A DNA stretch of 43,691 nucleotides, taken from an uncultured Pseudomonadota bacterium. Its GTDB lineage: Bacteria; Myxococcota_A; Polyangia; Nannocystales; Nannocystaceae. Under the pieces are notes generated by a model that saw only the letters and a list, made by a program, of their open reading frames with translations, did not search any database and was not told the origin of the DNA. Positions 17,402 to 25,530 of the stretch are shown in pieces. Position 1 is the stretch's first letter; each line of letters opens with the position of its first letter. The stretch covers positions 1-43,691 of the forward strand of contig CAJXVA010000017.1 of the NCBI GenBank assembly GCA_913061055.1. Direction: 5' to 3'. Made by a program: the position numbers and the translations under genes.

Positions 17402-17404
17402 CGG

Positions 17405-17503
17405 TCAGCCACCATCAGGCAGGATACAGAACGTGACCGACCACAACTCGTCGTCCTCCTCGGTCGAGCAAGTCCCCACGACCTGAGCGTTGCGGTTGAT
17501 CTC
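17405..17503 (-). pseudogene. C-terminal remnant of a C2-type lipoprotein gene
   Basis: The last 32 codons plus stop of a gene matching the end of the intact lipoprotein at 20055-21260: 25 of 32 residues are identical, including NAQVVGTC, DELWSVTF (versus FELWSVTF) and ILP. DNA similarity extends over about 110 bp (17405-17515 versus 20055-20165), in the same orientation. Similarity stops about 20 bp before the kinase start codon. The frame runs on antisense to the kinase but without protein-like content. It is therefore a 5'-truncated paralogue, not a working gene. Confidence 0.7.
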
Positions 17504-17536
17504 GTCGACCACGCCCGCCCCGCCGCTCGCGGTACG

Positions 17537-20044
17537 ATGCTCCCGTTGACCGACGGCCCCCAAGAACCGACGCCACAGGAGCAGATGGCGCTGCAGAAGG
17601 CACGGGCCCGCCTTCTCTCGGCGCGGCCATCGTCGGTTTCGATCTCGCGCTACGAGCTCGTGGAGAAGATCGGTCGCGGTGCGAGTGCGACGGTCTGGCG
17701 CGCCCGCGATCCGAAACTCGGTCGCGACATTGCGCTCAAGCTCGTCGAGCGGTGGGACACCTGGGCAGGCTCGGAAGCGGAGGCACGCGCACGGGTCCTG
17801 CGGGAAGCCCAAGCGGTGGCGACGCTGAGCCACCCCAACATCGCCCCGCTGTATGACGTCGGCAAGTTCGATGCCGGACAGGGACGCCAGGGGGTGTTCT
17901 TGGCGATGGAGTTTCTGGGCGGGCAGAGCCTCCGGACATGGATGCAGAGTGGCCCGAGCCAAGAGGACGTTCTCGACGCCTTCGATCAAGCGGCTCGCGG
18001 CCTTCAGGCTGCGCACGCGGCCGGGATCGTGCACCGGGACTTCAAGCCGTCCAACGCCATGATCGATGGCGACGGCCGGGTGCGGGTGATCGACTTCGGG
18101 CTCGCGCGGTCGATCGGCGCCCCGCCTTCCGTGGATGCTCAGGCCGGTGTGCCGACGGTGATCAGCGATACGACTTCTCTCACCGCGACCGGCACCGTCA
18201 TGGGGACGCCCGCGTACATGTCCCCCGAGCAGCACGCCGGTGGGGTGATCACCGAAGCCAGCGACCAGTACTCGTTGTGTGTGTCGCTGTTCGAAGCGTT
18301 GCTGGGAGAGCGACCGTTCACCGGCGAAGGCCTCGCCGCGCTGGCAACCGCCAAGCTCGCGTGCGAGATCCCCAAGGAGAGGCTCCGCCGGCTGCCACCC
18401 AAGCCGCGGGCGGTGCTGCTGCGTGGGCTGAGTCCCGACCCCGCACAGCGGTGGCCAAACATGGAGGCGTTTCGCGAGGCGCTCCGGCCCCAAACAGCGC
18501 GGCGAACTTGGGGGTGGATCGCCGCGGGCTCCGTCGTCGCCCTCGTGGCGGTGGGCTCGCTGTGGAGAGCCGACGACACCGACCGGCGCGAGCCCCCGCG
18601 ACCGAGCGTTGTCGCACCGAGCAGCGCAGTGCGTTCGGAGGCCGTCGCCCACGCACGCCTGCTGCGGGAGACCGGCGAATCGGCCCTCGCCGAGGAGAGC
18701 CTCGAACGACTCCTCGCGGAGGACCCAGAGTCTCCGCAGTTGCGCGCGGCCGCGGTCGCAGAGCTCTCCCGTGCCCTCCTCGACCGGGGTGCGACCACCG
18801 AAGCGCTGGAGCGCAGCGAGGCGGCGTTCTTCGAGGCAGCGCAGGTCCAGGCCCACCCGGTGGCGTTCGACCTCGCCGCCTTGCTCGCCGAGCAGATGTT
18901 CTCGCGGGACCCGGTGGCCGCGCGCCGCTGGGTTGGACAGACCGAAGCGATGTTCGAACGCGGAGACCTGGGCACCGCGCAGGAGGCACGGCTGTTGTGC
19001 CTGCGCGCGCGGGTCTCCGAAAACGCCTTCGACCTCGAAGGGGCCGCGAAGCAGCTCGACCAAGCCCACACGTTGTTGCAGGAACACGATGACCCGACGT
19101 TGACGCAGACCCTGCTGGCTGCGCGCGGCCGCCTGTCGGTTCGCATGGGTGACTTCGAGCGCTACATCGAGCTTCTCGAAGAGGCCGCCGCCCACGCCCA
19201 GCTCGAGTTCGGACCCCGCCACGCTCAGACCGCCCAGGCGCTGGGCAGCCTCGCCGAGACCTACGCGTATGCCGGACGGTTCGACGACGCACAGCAAACG
19301 TTGGCGGACGCTTGGGACGTCGCGCGCCGAGCTTTCGAACCCGGGCACGTCTCCATGGGTACGTCGTGGGCCTCGCGCGCACTCGTGCATGCCGAGGCGA
19401 TGGAGCACGGGATCGCGCTGGATGCCTTCGATGACGCAGCCGCGATCTACCGCCTGCTTCCCTCCGCCCGCGACCGGGACCTCTTGCTCGCGGGCTTGTG
19501 GCTATCCCGCGGGTTGACCCTCGCCGCGACCGGTCGCCAAGAAGACGCGCTGCAGACCATGCTCAGCGCGCGGGACCTGCAGACCCGCGTGCTCGGTGCC
19601 AACCACGTCTTCGAGGCACTGTACGGGAACAACATCACGATGGTGCTGCGTGACATGGGCCGACTCGAAGACGCGGAACGCGAGGCGCTGGCCGTGGCGG
19701 CGCTGTACGAGACCCTGCCCAACGTCGACCCCACCGTTCGCTCGTTCACGTACATCGCCCTGACCAAGCTGATGCTGGACGCCAAGCGAAACGACGAGGC
19801 CAGAGCTTGGGCCGACGCAACGATCGAAGTCTGGGCCGACGTCCCGAACCCAACCGAGGATGCTGCCGTCGCCCGCTTCTACGCCGCCGAGGCCACCCTC
19901 GAGACGGACCGCGCTGCGGCCGAGGCCTACGCCCGCGATGCTCTCGCGCGCGCCGAGAGCCCCGAAGGCGTGGCGATGCTCGGGGGCTGGTTGGTCGACA
20001 ACGGTTTCGACCCGCCCAAGGGCGCTCCGGGGCCCTCGCGATAG
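17537..20044 (+). CDS. Transmembrane Ser/Thr protein kinase with TPR-rich sensor tail
   Basis: An 835-aa Hanks-type kinase. All catalytic elements are present: Gly loop IGRGASATV (45-53), Lys68 in ALKL, Glu90, HRDFKPSN (166-173, catalytic Asp168), DFG (186-188), and activation-segment end MGTPAYMSPEQ. One membrane helix (WGWIAAGSVVALVAVGSLW, about 325-343) is followed by a long extracytoplasmic helical region (about 370-830) of tetratricopeptide-like repeats (for example ALGSLAETYAYAGRFDDAQQ). This is a common myxobacterial architecture in which the tail senses or scaffolds partners. It converges on the C2 lipoprotein gene with only 10 bp between stops, and its 5' edge abuts a remnant of a paralogue of that gene. 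Confidence 0.95.
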   Translation: MLPLTDGPQEPTPQEQMALQKARARLLSARPSSVSISRYELVEKIGRGASATVWRARDPKLGRDIALKLVERWDTWAGSEAEARARVLREAQAVATLSHPNIAPLYDVGKFDAGQGRQGVFLAMEFLGGQSLRTWMQSGPSQEDVLDAFDQAARGLQAAHAAGIVHRDFKPSNAMIDGDGRVRVIDFGLARSIGAPPSVDAQAGVPTVISDTTSLTATGTVMGTPAYMSPEQHAGGVITEASDQYSLCVSLFEALLGERPFTGEGLAALATAKLACEIPKERLRRLPPKPRAVLLRGLSPDPAQRWPNMEAFREALRPQTARRTWGWIAAGSVVALVAVGSLWRADDTDRREPPRPSVVAPSSAVRSEAVAHARLLRETGESALAEESLERLLAEDPESPQLRAAAVAELSRALLDRGATTEALERSEAAFFEAAQVQAHPVAFDLAALLAEQMFSRDPVAARRWVGQTEAMFERGDLGTAQEARLLCLRARVSENAFDLEGAAKQLDQAHTLLQEHDDPTLTQTLLAARGRLSVRMGDFERYIELLEEAAAHAQLEFGPRHAQTAQALGSLAETYAYAGRFDDAQQTLADAWDVARRAFEPGHVSMGTSWASRALVHAEAMEHGIALDAFDDAAAIYRLLPSARDRDLLLAGLWLSRGLTLAATGRQEDALQTMLSARDLQTRVLGANHVFEALYGNNITMVLRDMGRLEDAEREALAVAALYETLPNVDPTVRSFTYIALTKLMLDAKRNDEARAWADATIEVWADVPNPTEDAAVARFYAAEATLETDRAAAEAYARDALARAESPEGVAMLGGWLVDNGFDPPKGAPGPSR

Positions 20045-20054
20045 TCGACTCGAG

Positions 20055-21260
20055 TCAGCCAGCGCTGGGCAGGATGGTGAACGTGACCGACCACAGCTCG
20101 AAGTCATCCTCGGTCGTGCAGGTTCCCACCACCTGGGCGTTGTAGTTGATCTCGCTGGCCACGCAGGTCCCGATCGTCGTGTCGAACCCGATGTCGGAGT
20201 CGACGACCGAGATCTCGAGGCCGCCCTCGAGCTGAGTCGAGTTCACGCCCATGAGAACGACCTCGTTCCACACCGGGAAGATATCGCCGTCGATGACCTC
20301 CGTCTCCCCGTTGGCTCCGACCACTTCCATGGTGACGTAGGGATCTGGCAAGCCGTTGAACGAATCCCAGGCGTCGCCGTCGGGATCCGTCAGGGAAATC
20401 GTGCCGTCCAACACCGTGACATCCCACAGCGCCATGGGGTCGGGCTCGCACCCGGTATCCCCGCAGGTCAGGTTCGTCCCGCAGCTCTGGCACGTCGCGC
20501 CGCCTGCACCACACTCGTCGGCGACATCGCCATCGAGGCAGGTGTCTCCGTCGCAGCACCCATCGCAGCTGCCGGCGCACGCGGTCGAGATGCACTCGCC
20601 AGCGTTGCACTCGAAGCCGCCGTCACACGCGAGGCACGAGGCGCCCTGGACACCACACTGTCCGACGGACTGGTCGTCACCCTCGATGCACGTCTCGCCG
20701 TCGCAGCATCCGTCACACGTGTCCTCGCACGGCAGGTCGCAGACCCCGCCCTCGCAGGTCGCACCGTCGGGGCAATCGCTGCACTGACCGCCCCCGGCAC
20801 CGCAGGCGGCGTCCGCATCTCCGCCCACGCAGTCGTCTCCGTCGCAGCACCCGTCGCAGTTGTCCGGGCTGCAGGCGGGCGGCTCGACGCAGGCCCCCTC
20901 ATCGCAGACCGTCGAGCCTTCGCAGGGCGCACAGGACTCTCCGAGCACACCACAAGCGGCGTCCGCGGTGCCGGGCTGGCAGGCTCCGGCATCGTCCAGA
21001 CACCCACCGCATCCACCGGTTTCGTCCGCCGATGTCGGATCGACGGTCGGGTCGTTCGTCGGGTCGTTCGTCGGGTCCGTTGGAAACGTTCCCGCCGACG
21101 GATCCACGCTCGTCGACCCGGAGCTGCCGTCGTCCGTTTCGCCGCTGGAGCCGACCGGCTCTCCATCAAGGGGCGCATCGTCGCCCGCACAACCAAGCGA
21201 GAGTGCTGCGCTCGTCACAAACGCTGCCGTCCAAGGAGAAATTCGCCGCAAAAGACCCAT
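20055..21260 (-). CDS. Cys-rich repeat lipoprotein with C-terminal C2-like domain
   Basis: A 401-aa lipoprotein. Met1 opens a signal peptide ending in LSLGC (lipid Cys). A spacer containing TDPTNDPTNDPTVDPT follows. Then come four units of about 48 residues with the pattern CDGCCDGDxC...CG..G..C..C (the first is degenerate). The C-terminal 130 residues resemble a C2 beta-sandwich: WDVTVLDGTISL, an Asp-rich loop DPDGDAWDSFNGLPDPYVTMEV, PVWNEVV and LEISVVDSD. Aspartates are placed as in Ca-binding C2 domains. The start at 21260 is chosen because it begins the signal peptide. A truncated copy of its 3' end lies 2.65 kb away beyond the kinase gene. Its function is unknown; Ca-dependent membrane or glycan contact is possible. 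Confidence 0.8.
   Translation of the reverse strand: MGLLRRISPWTAAFVTSAALSLGCAGDDAPLDGEPVGSSGETDDGSSGSTSVDPSAGTFPTDPTNDPTNDPTVDPTSADETGGCGGCLDDAGACQPGTADAACGVLGESCAPCEGSTVCDEGACVEPPACSPDNCDGCCDGDDCVGGDADAACGAGGGQCSDCPDGATCEGGVCDLPCEDTCDGCCDGETCIEGDDQSVGQCGVQGASCLACDGGFECNAGECISTACAGSCDGCCDGDTCLDGDVADECGAGGATCQSCGTNLTCGDTGCEPDPMALWDVTVLDGTISLTDPDGDAWDSFNGLPDPYVTMEVVGANGETEVIDGDIFPVWNEVVLMGVNSTQLEGGLEISVVDSDIGFDTTIGTCVASEINYNAQVVGTCTTEDDFELWSVTFTILPSAG
21046..21081. repeat. Three 12-bp tandem repeats coding DPTN spacer
   Basis: Units GGTCGGGTCGTT, CGTCGGGTCGTT and CGTCGGGTCCGT code NDPT/VDPT on the minus strand. They are nearly the same sequence as the array at 8694-8729 in an unrelated surface protein. 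Confidence 0.7.
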
Positions 21261-21321
21261 GCCGCACGCTCGCACAACTGCGGGTGTGCAGGACTGAGAA
21301 AGTGGCGTGCGCCGTCCAGAA

Positions 21322-22878
21322 TCAGCCGTCGCGTCTTGCGATGGCGGTCGCGACGCGAATCCCATCCAGCGCCGCGCTCATGATGCCGCCCGCAAAGCCC
21401 GCTCCCTCACCGCACGGATACAGGCCCGCCAACGTGGGCGAGACCAGCGTCTGCGGATCGCGGACGGTGCGAACCGGACAGCTGGTGCGGGATTCGACCG
21501 CGACGGCGAGCCCTCCGGGGCCTGCAAACCCCGGGATCTTCGCGTCGACTTGCCGCAGTGCCTGTCGCAGTGGCTCCGCCAATCCGGCGAGGACCGGGTT
21601 GAGGTCTGCCGCCCGAATCCCGCGCCGGTAGCTGCACTCGGGGAGCTCGCCCGACGCCCGACCCGCGACGAAATCGTCGAGCCGCACGGCGGGCGCCACG
21701 TAGTCGCCGCCACCGGCTTCGTAGGCACGCTGCTCGAGGTCCCGTTGGAACTCGATCCCCGCGAACGGATCGGAAGGGTCCAGACCGTGAGCCGCCAGGA
21801 CGTTCGCATCCACCTCCGCGACAAAGCCACTGTTGGCGAACGCACCGGTGCGCGAGGACGGGCTCCAGCCGTTGACCACTTGCCCACGTGCCTCGGTCGC
21901 GGCGGGCGCGATGAAACCGCCAGGGCACATGCAGAACGAGAACACCCCGTGCTCGCCCACCCGCTCGACGAGGCGGTACGGCGCTGCGCCCAGAGCAGGG
22001 TGTCCTGCAAGGTCACCATACTGCGCGCGATCGATGAACGACTGCGGATGCTCCACCCGTACGCCCAGCGCAAACGACTTGGCTTCGAGGACGGCTCCAG
22101 CGGCGGCGGCAAACCGAAACACATCGCGAGCCGAGTGCCCCACAGCGAGCACCACCGCCGGCGCCGAGACCACGGTTCCGTCGACCAGACGCACGCCCGT
22201 GACCGCGCCGTCGGTTGTCGTCAACGCTTCGACCGCGGTGTTGAAACAGAACTCCACCCCTGCGGATTCGAGATGCTCACGCATCCCCATGACCACGCCG
22301 GGAAGCTTGTTCGTGCCGATGTGTGGCCTGGCATCGACCATGATCTGCTCGGACGCCCCGTAGCCGACAAACGCCTCGAGAACGCCTCGGACCGCTCCCC
22401 GCTTGCTCGAGCGGGTGTAGAGCTTGCCGTCGCTGAACGTGCCCGCCCCACCCTCGCCAAAGCAGTAGTTGCTCTCGGGGTTGAGCGCTCCATGGCGCAT
22501 CAACTCCGCGAGGTCGAGTCGCCGGGCACGAACCGGTTTTCCGCGCTCCAACACCACGCTGCGAATGCCCTGCTTGGCCAGCTCCCACGCGGCGAACATT
22601 CCCGCCGGGCCAGCACCGACGATGATCACCTCCGGGGGGCCGGTGAGCGTCGGCAGCTCGGGCGGCAGGAACGACGTCGGAGCCACCGCGTCTGACTTCA
22701 ACCGCAGCTCGACCACCACGTGGACGCGGACCCTGCCCTTGCGGGCATCGATCGTCTTGCGGACCACATCGAGGGCTACGACCGAACGACGTCGGGCCGA
22801 CGCCTTCGAGACCGCCGCATCGAGGAGCCCAGCGGGGTCGAGCAGCAGGTCGGGGTGCACGCTGAGCTCGACCCGCAT
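21322..22878 (-). CDS. FAD-dependent oxidoreductase (COG2509-like)
   Basis: A 518-aa flavoprotein. An N-terminal extension of about 80 residues precedes the dinucleotide fold VIIVGAGPAGMFAAWEL (about 84-100). Characteristic blocks follow: YCFGEGGAGTFSDGKLYTR, VVLAVGHSARDVF and a C-terminal LYPCGEGAGFAGGI closing the FAD site. These match the uncharacterised FAD-dependent dehydrogenases of the COG2509 group; their substrate is not known. The gene follows the desaturase by 43 bp on the same strand, so co-transcription is likely, and precedes the C2 lipoprotein by 61 bp. An electron-transfer or lipid-oxidation partnership with the desaturase is possible but not shown. Confidence 0.85.
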   Translation of the reverse strand: MRVELSVHPDLLLDPAGLLDAAVSKASARRRSVVALDVVRKTIDARKGRVRVHVVVELRLKSDAVAPTSFLPPELPTLTGPPEVIIVGAGPAGMFAAWELAKQGIRSVVLERGKPVRARRLDLAELMRHGALNPESNYCFGEGGAGTFSDGKLYTRSSKRGAVRGVLEAFVGYGASEQIMVDARPHIGTNKLPGVVMGMREHLESAGVEFCFNTAVEALTTTDGAVTGVRLVDGTVVSAPAVVLAVGHSARDVFRFAAAAGAVLEAKSFALGVRVEHPQSFIDRAQYGDLAGHPALGAAPYRLVERVGEHGVFSFCMCPGGFIAPAATEARGQVVNGWSPSSRTGAFANSGFVAEVDANVLAAHGLDPSDPFAGIEFQRDLEQRAYEAGGGDYVAPAVRLDDFVAGRASGELPECSYRRGIRAADLNPVLAGLAEPLRQALRQVDAKIPGFAGPGGLAVAVESRTSCPVRTVRDPQTLVSPTLAGLYPCGEGAGFAGGIMSAALDGIRVATAIARRDG

Positions 22879-22921
22879 CAGGCCCGGAGCCTGCCCGGAC
22901 CGACCGAGGAGCGCAAGGGGC

Positions 22922-23980
22922 TCAGGCCTTGCTCAGACCACTGGCGACCGCCGAAGGGGGCCGCAAACCTTCCATCTGCTGCGTCTGCGGGTTCCACAGC
23001 TCCATGCGAAGGCAGGCCCAGACGTCCCGAGGCCGCCAGCTCGTCACCGTCGGAGACTGCAGCTCCGGGATCGCCGCCATCGTCTCTGCCGATCGGTAGG
23101 TCGGGATCTTGTGATTGAGGTGGTGCACATGGTGGTAGCCGATGTCGGCGGTCATCCATCGCATCACCGGGCCCATGCGGAAGTAGCTCGAGCCTTCGAC
23201 CGCAGCCTCGGTGTAGTTCCACTCGCCCTTGGCGAAGAACCGGGAGCCGGGGAAGTTGTGCTGCGCGTAGAACACATAGGCCGCGATCGCGTGGTTGATG
23301 AAGCACGGCACGACCAACAGCAGCGCCGCCGTCTGGAAGTCGTAGACCGCCGACAGCACCCCGATGCCGATGAAGTGCACGCTCAGCGCGAGCGGACCGA
23401 CCCAGTTCTTCTTCGGCGTGCGCAGGAACGCCTGCACGCACATGCCGTAGATGCCGACCCAGATGTAGCCGAACAGGATCTTCAGCGGGTGTCGTGACCA
23501 CAGGTATCGGCGACGCTCGACTGCCGTGGCCGCGTCGAACTTCTCCCGCGTCCACACCGTGTACGAGCCGATCGAAGTCCAATCGATCTTTCCGTTGTTG
23601 ATGTGGTGGAAGTTGTGGGTCTGCATCCAGACCGAGCGGGGCACCAGCAGGAACACACCGAGCGCATGAAACAGCCACTGTGCTGCTTTCGAGTTCCACA
23701 ACAGCGCTTTGTGAAGGTGCGCGTGGAACAGAGAGAACAAGCGGAACTGCACGAGACCCGCGAGCACCGCACTCCCCACGCGAACGAACCATGAGTCGCT
23801 CCCAACGACTCCAGCCACCGCGACCGCATAGACCACAAACGTGCTGAGGATCTCGAACCACGAGCGACCGACCGACTCGGACTCGAATTCCTTCGTCGCC
23901 CGAATCAACTGCTTTCCTTTGCGTCCAGCCAAGGCCAGACCACGTTCGCGAACGCAAACCTTGGGGTCAATCAACCACAC
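22922..23980 (-). CDS. Membrane fatty-acid desaturase
   Basis: A 352-aa integral membrane di-iron desaturase-family protein. Three His boxes are present: HAHLH (86-90), HNFHH (122-126) and HHVHH (283-287). Hydrophobic segments lie around residues 45-80, 100-115, 165-185 and 200-235. It would introduce a double bond (or hydroxyl) into an acyl chain or a related lipid, using electrons from a reductase that may be encoded nearby. The start is uncertain: GTG 23980 directly follows AGAGGGGG, and the TTG two codons later has better spacing to that Shine-Dalgarno. An 18-bp dyad (24061-24078) lies about 80 bp upstream. Confidence 0.88.
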   Translation of the reverse strand: MWLIDPKVCVRERGLALAGRKGKQLIRATKEFESESVGRSWFEILSTFVVYAVAVAGVVGSDSWFVRVGSAVLAGLVQFRLFSLFHAHLHKALLWNSKAAQWLFHALGVFLLVPRSVWMQTHNFHHINNGKIDWTSIGSYTVWTREKFDAATAVERRRYLWSRHPLKILFGYIWVGIYGMCVQAFLRTPKKNWVGPLALSVHFIGIGVLSAVYDFQTAALLLVVPCFINHAIAAYVFYAQHNFPGSRFFAKGEWNYTEAAVEGSSYFRMGPVMRWMTADIGYHHVHHLNHKIPTYRSAETMAAIPELQSPTVTSWRPRDVWACLRMELWNPQTQQMEGLRPPSAVASGLSKA

Positions 23981-24060
23981 CCCCTCTGAGATTCCGTCTC
24001 GATTGCAGCGCGGAACTGCGCCAAATCCTCAACAAAGGCTGAACCCGCGCCGCTCTACAA

Positions 24061-24078
24061 GTGCACACTACAGTGCAC
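24061..24078. promoter_or_regulatory. GTGCAC-N6-GTGCAC element upstream of the desaturase
   Basis: Two copies of the self-palindromic hexamer GTGCAC are separated by ACTACA; an inner dyad CACT-GT-AGTG is visible on the minus strand. It sits in the 230-bp gap between the flavin oxidase and the desaturase. Size and symmetry fit a TetR- or FadR-like dimer site; no matching regulator gene is in the window. Confidence 0.4.
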
Positions 24079-24210
24079 CAGGGGCATCAATCGCCGCCGG
24101 ACTACAAGAAACCCTGATGCGGATCCTGTGGCGAATCTACAAAGCCTGAACGGCGCGCCACTCGCCTCGTTCGGAGGCTTTCCCGGGTCATCGGCCCGGT
24201 GGCTGGGTGT

Positions 24211-25521
24211 TTACCAGGGCCAGTCGAACGCTGCCAAACCCAACCGAAGCCTCGTCTGCTTCGCCGCCCGCATTCCGGATCGGACCGCATCCTCGTGTAA
24301 ACCGCCCAACCCCACGTAAGAACCTGCCAGTGAGAACGGTTGGTCAGCATCGAGTTTCGGCAGCGCCTGGAGTGCGTCCACCACCGCGGGTGTCGACACG
24401 AGATGCCGATGACGGAACTGCGCCACAACGGACTCCGAATCGATGAGCCCGGCGTCGATGATCCCCCTGTCCCCAATGGTCAGGAGGACCGGAGCCTCAA
24501 TCGCGCTCGGCTCCGTCGTCCATTCGTGCAGGAGGTCGAAGACCCACGTCGTCACGGAGCGGGTCCGGTCCGGATCGGTGCGTCGTCGGTGATGAAACGT
24601 GCACCACTGCGACCGGTCTGAGGGGAGGAGGCTGGAGTCGCGATGAACCACAGCGGCGGTCGCCTCGTATTCGAACGCACCGAGGACGCGAGCCAAGTCG
24701 GGTCCTGCGCCACGGATCAAAGCGCGTGCATCGATCGCATCGACGGCGACGACAACATGATCGAAGTCCTCCGTGTTCCCGCCGACCTCGACCGAGGGTC
24801 TCCCCCCAACGTTCACAGCCGAGACCTTGGCGTGGCGGACGTTGTGGACCCGCTGCGTCAGCGCATCCAAGTAGGCCCGCGTCGAGGGATGGACCCGATG
24901 CATGCCAGCGGGACCTGCGTTGCGAGCGATTTCCCGCAACGCGACTCGAGCGGAGACGCCACGGACGGTCTCGGGCTGAATCCCCCAGAAGCTGGCGATC
25001 CAAGGCAAAACGCCAAGCTCCGCGGTCGCCGGGTCGAAGCCCTGAGAATCCATCCACGCTTGCAAAGGGACGTTTTCGATCCACTCGAGCCCTTCCTTTC
25101 GGACTCGAAGCAGGCACTGGTACAGACGGAAAAGGTCGCGGCGACAGCTCTTGGGGATGGCATCTCCGCAGAGCTTCAAGATGTCGGCCGCCGGGAACGA
25201 CAGCTCGCGAGCATCATCGGTGATTCGAAACGGCGTGGTCGCAGGGCCATGCTCGACCCCAAGCCAACCGAGCATCGCGGTGAACTGAGGGTAGGTCTCC
25301 GGCACGAAGACGACGAAACCGGTGTCGACCGCCGCGGGGGCGCCGCAAGGGTCGGTGACCGAGACGGGCAGGATGTGCCCGCCGACCTCTGGCCGGGCCT
25401 CGAACAACACGGTGTCGACCACGCCCTGGAGCCCGATGGCGGCGGTCAGTCCCGCGATGCCTCCGCCCACGATCGCCACCCGAGGTCGGTTCGTCGCCAC
25501 CATCGCAAACTCAGATATCAC
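24211..25521 (-). CDS. Flavin-containing amine-oxidase-fold protein (COG2907-like)
   Basis: A 436-aa NAD/FAD-binding oxidoreductase. The N-terminus has the dinucleotide motif VAIVGGGIAGLTAAIGL, then FEARPEVGGHILPV, a typical GG motif of the amine-oxidase fold. FAD-closing residues occur late (FSLAGSYVGLGGLHEDAVRSG). COG2907 proteins are often found beside lipid-modifying enzymes (cyclopropane-synthase-like methyltransferases, DUF1365). Here the partners are a FadL-like porin 10 bp upstream in the same operon and a desaturase downstream. ATG 25503 (MVATNRPRV) is an equally good start. The reaction is unknown; oxidation of an acyl chain is inferred from context. Confidence 0.82.
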   Translation of the reverse strand: MISEFAMVATNRPRVAIVGGGIAGLTAAIGLQGVVDTVLFEARPEVGGHILPVSVTDPCGAPAAVDTGFVVFVPETYPQFTAMLGWLGVEHGPATTPFRITDDARELSFPAADILKLCGDAIPKSCRRDLFRLYQCLLRVRKEGLEWIENVPLQAWMDSQGFDPATAELGVLPWIASFWGIQPETVRGVSARVALREIARNAGPAGMHRVHPSTRAYLDALTQRVHNVRHAKVSAVNVGGRPSVEVGGNTEDFDHVVVAVDAIDARALIRGAGPDLARVLGAFEYEATAAVVHRDSSLLPSDRSQWCTFHHRRRTDPDRTRSVTTWVFDLLHEWTTEPSAIEAPVLLTIGDRGIIDAGLIDSESVVAQFRHRHLVSTPAVVDALQALPKLDADQPFSLAGSYVGLGGLHEDAVRSGMRAAKQTRLRLGLAAFDWPW

Positions 25522-25530
25522 CCGCGACGC

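Noticed and set aside
21046..21081. CRISPR-like array
   Set aside because: The repeats are 12-bp coding units without spacers, inside a lipoprotein gene.
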